Source of the DNA: Streptomyces antioxidans
GTDB lineage: Bacteria; Actinomycetota; Actinomycetes; Streptomycetales; Streptomycetaceae
NCBI RefSeq assembly: GCF_000968685.2
Contig: NZ_LAKD02000043.1
Span: 104,700 to 168,699, forward strand
Reading direction: 5' to 3'
DNA length: 64,000 nt
Part shown: piece by piece, positions 61,678 to 64,000 of the stretch
How positions within the stretch are numbered: the stretch's first letter is position 1
How the letters are laid out: each line of letters opens with the position of its first letter
Made by a program: the position numbers and the translations under genes
Notes under the pieces: model-generated
The model's database searches: none
Told to the model about the DNA's origin: nothing
What the model saw: the letters and a program-made list of their open reading frames with translations, nothing else

Positions 61678-61709
61678 GACGGACGGTGGGGGTTTACCCA
61701 CCGTCCGTC
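61678..61709. terminator. Strong hairpin between P450 and ferredoxin
   Basis: GACGGACGGTGGG (61678-61690) and CCCACCGTCCGTC (61697-61709) pair perfectly over 13 bases with loop GGTTTA. It begins 26 bases after the P450 stop. No U-run follows, so it may be a terminator or an RNA stability element that unlinks P450 and ferredoxin expression. Confidence 0.7.
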
Positions 61710-61782
61710 ACCGTCACGCAACAGGGCCCGCACGACATGGATATGCGGGCCATCCCGGACAACGAGGTAGGACTGAGACCCG

Positions 61783-61989
61783 ATGAGGATCACCGCCGAC
61801 CGTGAGGTGTGCTGTGCGGCGGGCCAGTGCGCGCTGATCGCGCCTGACCTGTTCGACCAGAGCGACGACGACGGCTCCGTCGTTCTTCTTGAGGCACAGC
61901 CCGACACCGGACGGCTGGACGTTCTGCGCGAGGTCGTATCCCGTTGCCCAACCGGTGCGATCCGCCTCGAAGAAGAACCTGGGGCGTGA
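61783..61989 (+). CDS. 3Fe-4S ferredoxin
   Basis: A 68-residue ferredoxin of the P450-partner type. Cluster cysteines lie in EVCCAAGQCALIAP and RCPTGAIRLEE. It starts MRITADREVC, as these proteins do, and has an acidic surface (DQSDDDGS). The ribosome site is not strong. It should deliver electrons to the adjacent P450; a ferredoxin reductase is not encoded here. Confidence 0.93.
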   Translation: MRITADREVCCAAGQCALIAPDLFDQSDDDGSVVLLEAQPDTGRLDVLREVVSRCPTGAIRLEEEPGA

Positions 61990-62130
61990 AAACAGCGCAC
62001 GATATTCCGGGGGGCACAAATCGCGGCGGAGAACGCGACCGTGGCGAGGATCACACGGCCGGTGAAACGCTACTGAAACCAAATCCCTCGGAACACTGTC
62101 CGGGGTTGTCAACCATGCCCGGGTGGGTTT

Positions 62131-62163
62131 CTAGGGTTTCCCTTACGGGACTGGAGCTAGTGT
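62131..62163 (+). promoter_or_regulatory. Candidate PKS promoter with PimM-like box
   Basis: CTAGGGTTTCCCTTAC (62131-62146) resembles the PAS-LuxR box CTVGGGAWWTCCCBAG but with a 3-base centre. A -10-like TAGTGT follows at 62158-62163, placing the box over the -35 region, as in PimM-controlled promoters. No regulator of this class is in the window. The rest of the 264-base gap after the ferredoxin shows nothing else. Confidence 0.45.
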
Positions 62164-62253
62164 GGCCGGTGTCCGTCTGGCAATGCGTGTTCTCATGACT
62201 TTCAGAGCCGTTGCGCTCTTCCAGCGAACGACGCGTTAAGTGTGGAGTTTCTG

Positions 62254-64000
62254 ATGCCTGATGCATCCAACCAGAACAAGGCCGTTGAAGCGCTGCGCAA
62301 GTCGTTCAAGGAAATCGAGCGGCTCAGGCGTCAGAACCGCCAGCTGATCAGCTCTGCCACCGAACCCATTGCCATCATCGGTATGGCCTGCCGATTTCCG
62401 GGTGGAGTGAATTCACCCGAGGCGCTGTGGCGCCTGGTCGCCGATGGAGCGGACGCCATCTCCCCCTTCCCGACAAACCGCGGCTGGGACGTGGAGGGGA
62501 TCTACAATCCGGATCCGGAACATCCGGGTACCAGTTACGTTCGCGAAGGCGGCTTCCTCCACGACGCGGACCAATTCGACTCCGGCTTCTTCGGGATCTC
62601 GCCGCGTGAGGCCCTGGCCATGGACCCGCAGCAGCGGCTGCTGCTGGAGACGTCGTGGGAGGTCATGGAGCGGGCGGGTATCGACCCCGCGTCGCTGCGC
62701 GGCAGCCAGACGGGCGTCTTCACCGGTGCCATGCACACCACCTACGCGTCCGAGGCCGCGCAGATCCCCGACGAGATCGAGCCGTACCTCCACAACGGCG
62801 CCACCACCAGCATCGCCTCGGGCCGGGTCTCCTACACCTTCGGCTTCGAAGGCCCCGCGCTGACCGTGGACACCGCCTGCTCCTCGGCGCTGGTCGCCCT
62901 GCACCTGGCCGCGCAGGCGCTGCGTCAGGGCGAGTGCTCCATGGCGCTGGTCGGCGGTGCGACGGTCATGGTGAGCCCCAAGGGCTTCGTCACCTTCAGC
63001 CGCCAGCGCGGACTGGCCGTCGACGGCCGCTGCAAGGCGTTCGCCGACGGAGCCGACGGCACCACCTGGTCCGAGGGCATCGGTGTGCTGCTGGTGGAGC
63101 GGCTGTCCGACGCGCGCCGCAACGGGCACCAGATCCTTGCGGTGGTACGCGGCTCCGCCGTGAACCAGGACGGCGCGAGCAACGGTCTGACGGCCCCCAA
63201 CGGCCCGTCACAGCGCCGTGTCATCCGACAGGCGCTGGAGAACTCCGAGTTGACCTCCAGCCAGATCGACGCGATCGAGGCGCACGGTACCGGCACCACG
63301 CTGGGTGACCCGATCGAGGCGCAGGCGCTGCTGGCCACCTACGGCAAGGAACGGCCGGAGGGGCGGCCGCTGTGGCTGGGCTCGCTCAAGTCCAACCTCG
63401 GTCACACCCAGGCCGCCGCCGGTGTCGCGGGCGTCATCAAGATGGTCATGGCGATGCGGCAGGGCGTGCTGCCGAAGACGCTGCACGTGGACGCCCCGTC
63501 GAGCCATGTGGACTGGTCCGAGGGCGAGGTCGAGCTGCTGACCGAGGCCAGGCCGTGGCCGGAGACAGGCGAGCCGCGCAGGGCCGGTGTGTCCTCTTTC
63601 GGGGTGAGCGGGACGAACGCGCATGTGATCCTGGAGCAGGCCCCGGAGGCCGAGGCGGCCGAGGCTGAGGCCGGGGAGCCCGCTGACGGTGCTGTCGCGG
63701 GTATCGCGGGCCCGGTGGCGTGGGTGGTGTCGGGCAAGACCGACGCCGCGCTTCGGCAGCAGGCCGCGCGGCTGCGGGAGTTCGTGGCCGAGCGTACGGA
63801 GCTGGGCGCCGCCGATGTGGCGCTCTCGCTGGCCACGACCAGGTACGCGTTCGAGCAGCGCGCCGTGGTGACCGGAACCGGCCGTGATGAACTCCTCGAG
63901 CGCCTGGAGGCGGTGGCCGAGGGCGCCAAACTCCCCGGTGTGGTGTGGGGGAAGGACGCCGAAACGCCCGGCCGTTCGGTGTTTGTGTTCCCTGGTCAGG
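62254..64000 (+). CDS. Type I modular polyketide synthase (partial, KS-AT start)
   Basis: The first 582 residues of a modular PKS that runs off the right edge. It begins with a coiled-coil docking segment (VEALRKSFKEIERLRRQNRQ), then a ketosynthase from about residue 35: active Cys209 in DTACSSA, His344 in EAHGTGTTLGD, His384 in SNLGHTQAAAG. The linker follows and the window ends at FVFPGQ, the first strand of an acyltransferase. A normal Cys means an extension module, not a KSQ loading module, so the loading module lies elsewhere. GTGGAG precedes ATG 62254. Confidence 0.96.
   Translation, partial: MPDASNQNKAVEALRKSFKEIERLRRQNRQLISSATEPIAIIGMACRFPGGVNSPEALWRLVADGADAISPFPTNRGWDVEGIYNPDPEHPGTSYVREGGFLHDADQFDSGFFGISPREALAMDPQQRLLLETSWEVMERAGIDPASLRGSQTGVFTGAMHTTYASEAAQIPDEIEPYLHNGATTSIASGRVSYTFGFEGPALTVDTACSSALVALHLAAQALRQGECSMALVGGATVMVSPKGFVTFSRQRGLAVDGRCKAFADGADGTTWSEGIGVLLVERLSDARRNGHQILAVVRGSAVNQDGASNGLTAPNGPSQRRVIRQALENSELTSSQIDAIEAHGTGTTLGDPIEAQALLATYGKERPEGRPLWLGSLKSNLGHTQAAAGVAGVIKMVMAMRQGVLPKTLHVDAPSSHVDWSEGEVELLTEARPWPETGEPRRAGVSSFGVSGTNAHVILEQAPEAEAAEAEAGEPADGAVAGIAGPVAWVVSGKTDAALRQQAARLREFVAERTELGAADVALSLATTRYAFEQRAVVTGTGRDELLERLEAVAEGAKLPGVVWGKDAETPGRSVFVFPGQ

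Noticed and set aside
62254..64000. KSQ-type loading module
   Set aside because: The ketosynthase active residue is Cys (DTACSSA), not Gln, so this is an extension module.
1..64000. CRISPR array, tRNA or rRNA genes, insertion sequences
   Set aside because: No regularly spaced 25-40 base repeats, no tRNA T-arm context outside coding DNA, no transposase motif or terminal repeats with target duplication were seen by eye. The 22-bp array at 44419-44530 has no spacers.

Overview
The window is high-GC actinobacterial DNA, almost certainly a Streptomyces chromosome. Third codon positions are strongly G/C biased, genes are packed with ATGA or TGATG overlaps, GTG and TTG starts are common, and two genes carry a rare early TTA (bldA-type) codon. 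The gene content is also typical: an ergothioneine operon, an Rpf-like muralytic enzyme, EshA-type shell proteins, roadblock proteins and a modular type I polyketide synthase entering at the right edge. I count about 50 real genes. I saw no rRNA, tRNA, CRISPR array or insertion sequence.

Left part (1-15738): the tail of an unidentified gene, an S4-domain RNA-binding protein, a lipoamide dehydrogenase, a membrane-anchored SpoIIE-type phosphatase, a metallo-beta-lactamase-fold hydrolase and a lone glutamate synthase small subunit. Next comes a divergent cluster that matches in content and order the mycobacterial ipdC-ipdB-ipdA-echA20 / two-SDR locus for steroid C/D-ring breakdown. A KstR2-like operator lies in its shared promoter region. 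An SGNH hydrolase and a CrtI-like oxidoreductase follow.

Middle part (15744-36324): an Rpf/LysM/M23 cell-wall enzyme with a CRP-type palindrome upstream; the egtABCD ergothioneine operon ending in a large hairpin; a quinone oxidoreductase with a translationally coupled pair of acyl-CoA dehydrogenases; a GMC oxidoreductase; two adjacent Family 2B encapsulin (EshA-like) genes sharing a gene-conversion tract; a Tat-exported phosphodiesterase-like protein; a GNAT acetyltransferase; and a xylose unit (ROK repressor, xylB, divergent xylA).

Right part (36553-64000): a coupled SWIM / SNF2 helicase pair, small membrane proteins, a PadR-controlled alpha/beta hydrolase, a methyltransferase preceded by 22-bp tandem repeats, two roadblock/LC7 genes, a zinc alcohol dehydrogenase, a flavin-type oxidase, a DUF6397-like protein, a TesB thioesterase, a Ski2-like helicase, a YdjM-type hydrolase, a heterodimeric ABC exporter with one degenerate ATP site, and an L,D-transpeptidase-like lipoprotein. 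From 57674 the window becomes a likely polyketide cluster border: MarR repressor and divergent ABC exporter, P450 plus 3Fe-4S ferredoxin, then a modular PKS. PAS-LuxR (PimM-like) boxes are proposed before the P450 and the PKS.

Two features cut across the window. Several genes are followed at once by short 'echo' repeats that copy the stop codon and its flanks. Several intergenic regions hold clean palindromes matching the regulator encoded next door. Functions are read from sequence motifs and remembered family knowledge; no database search was run.
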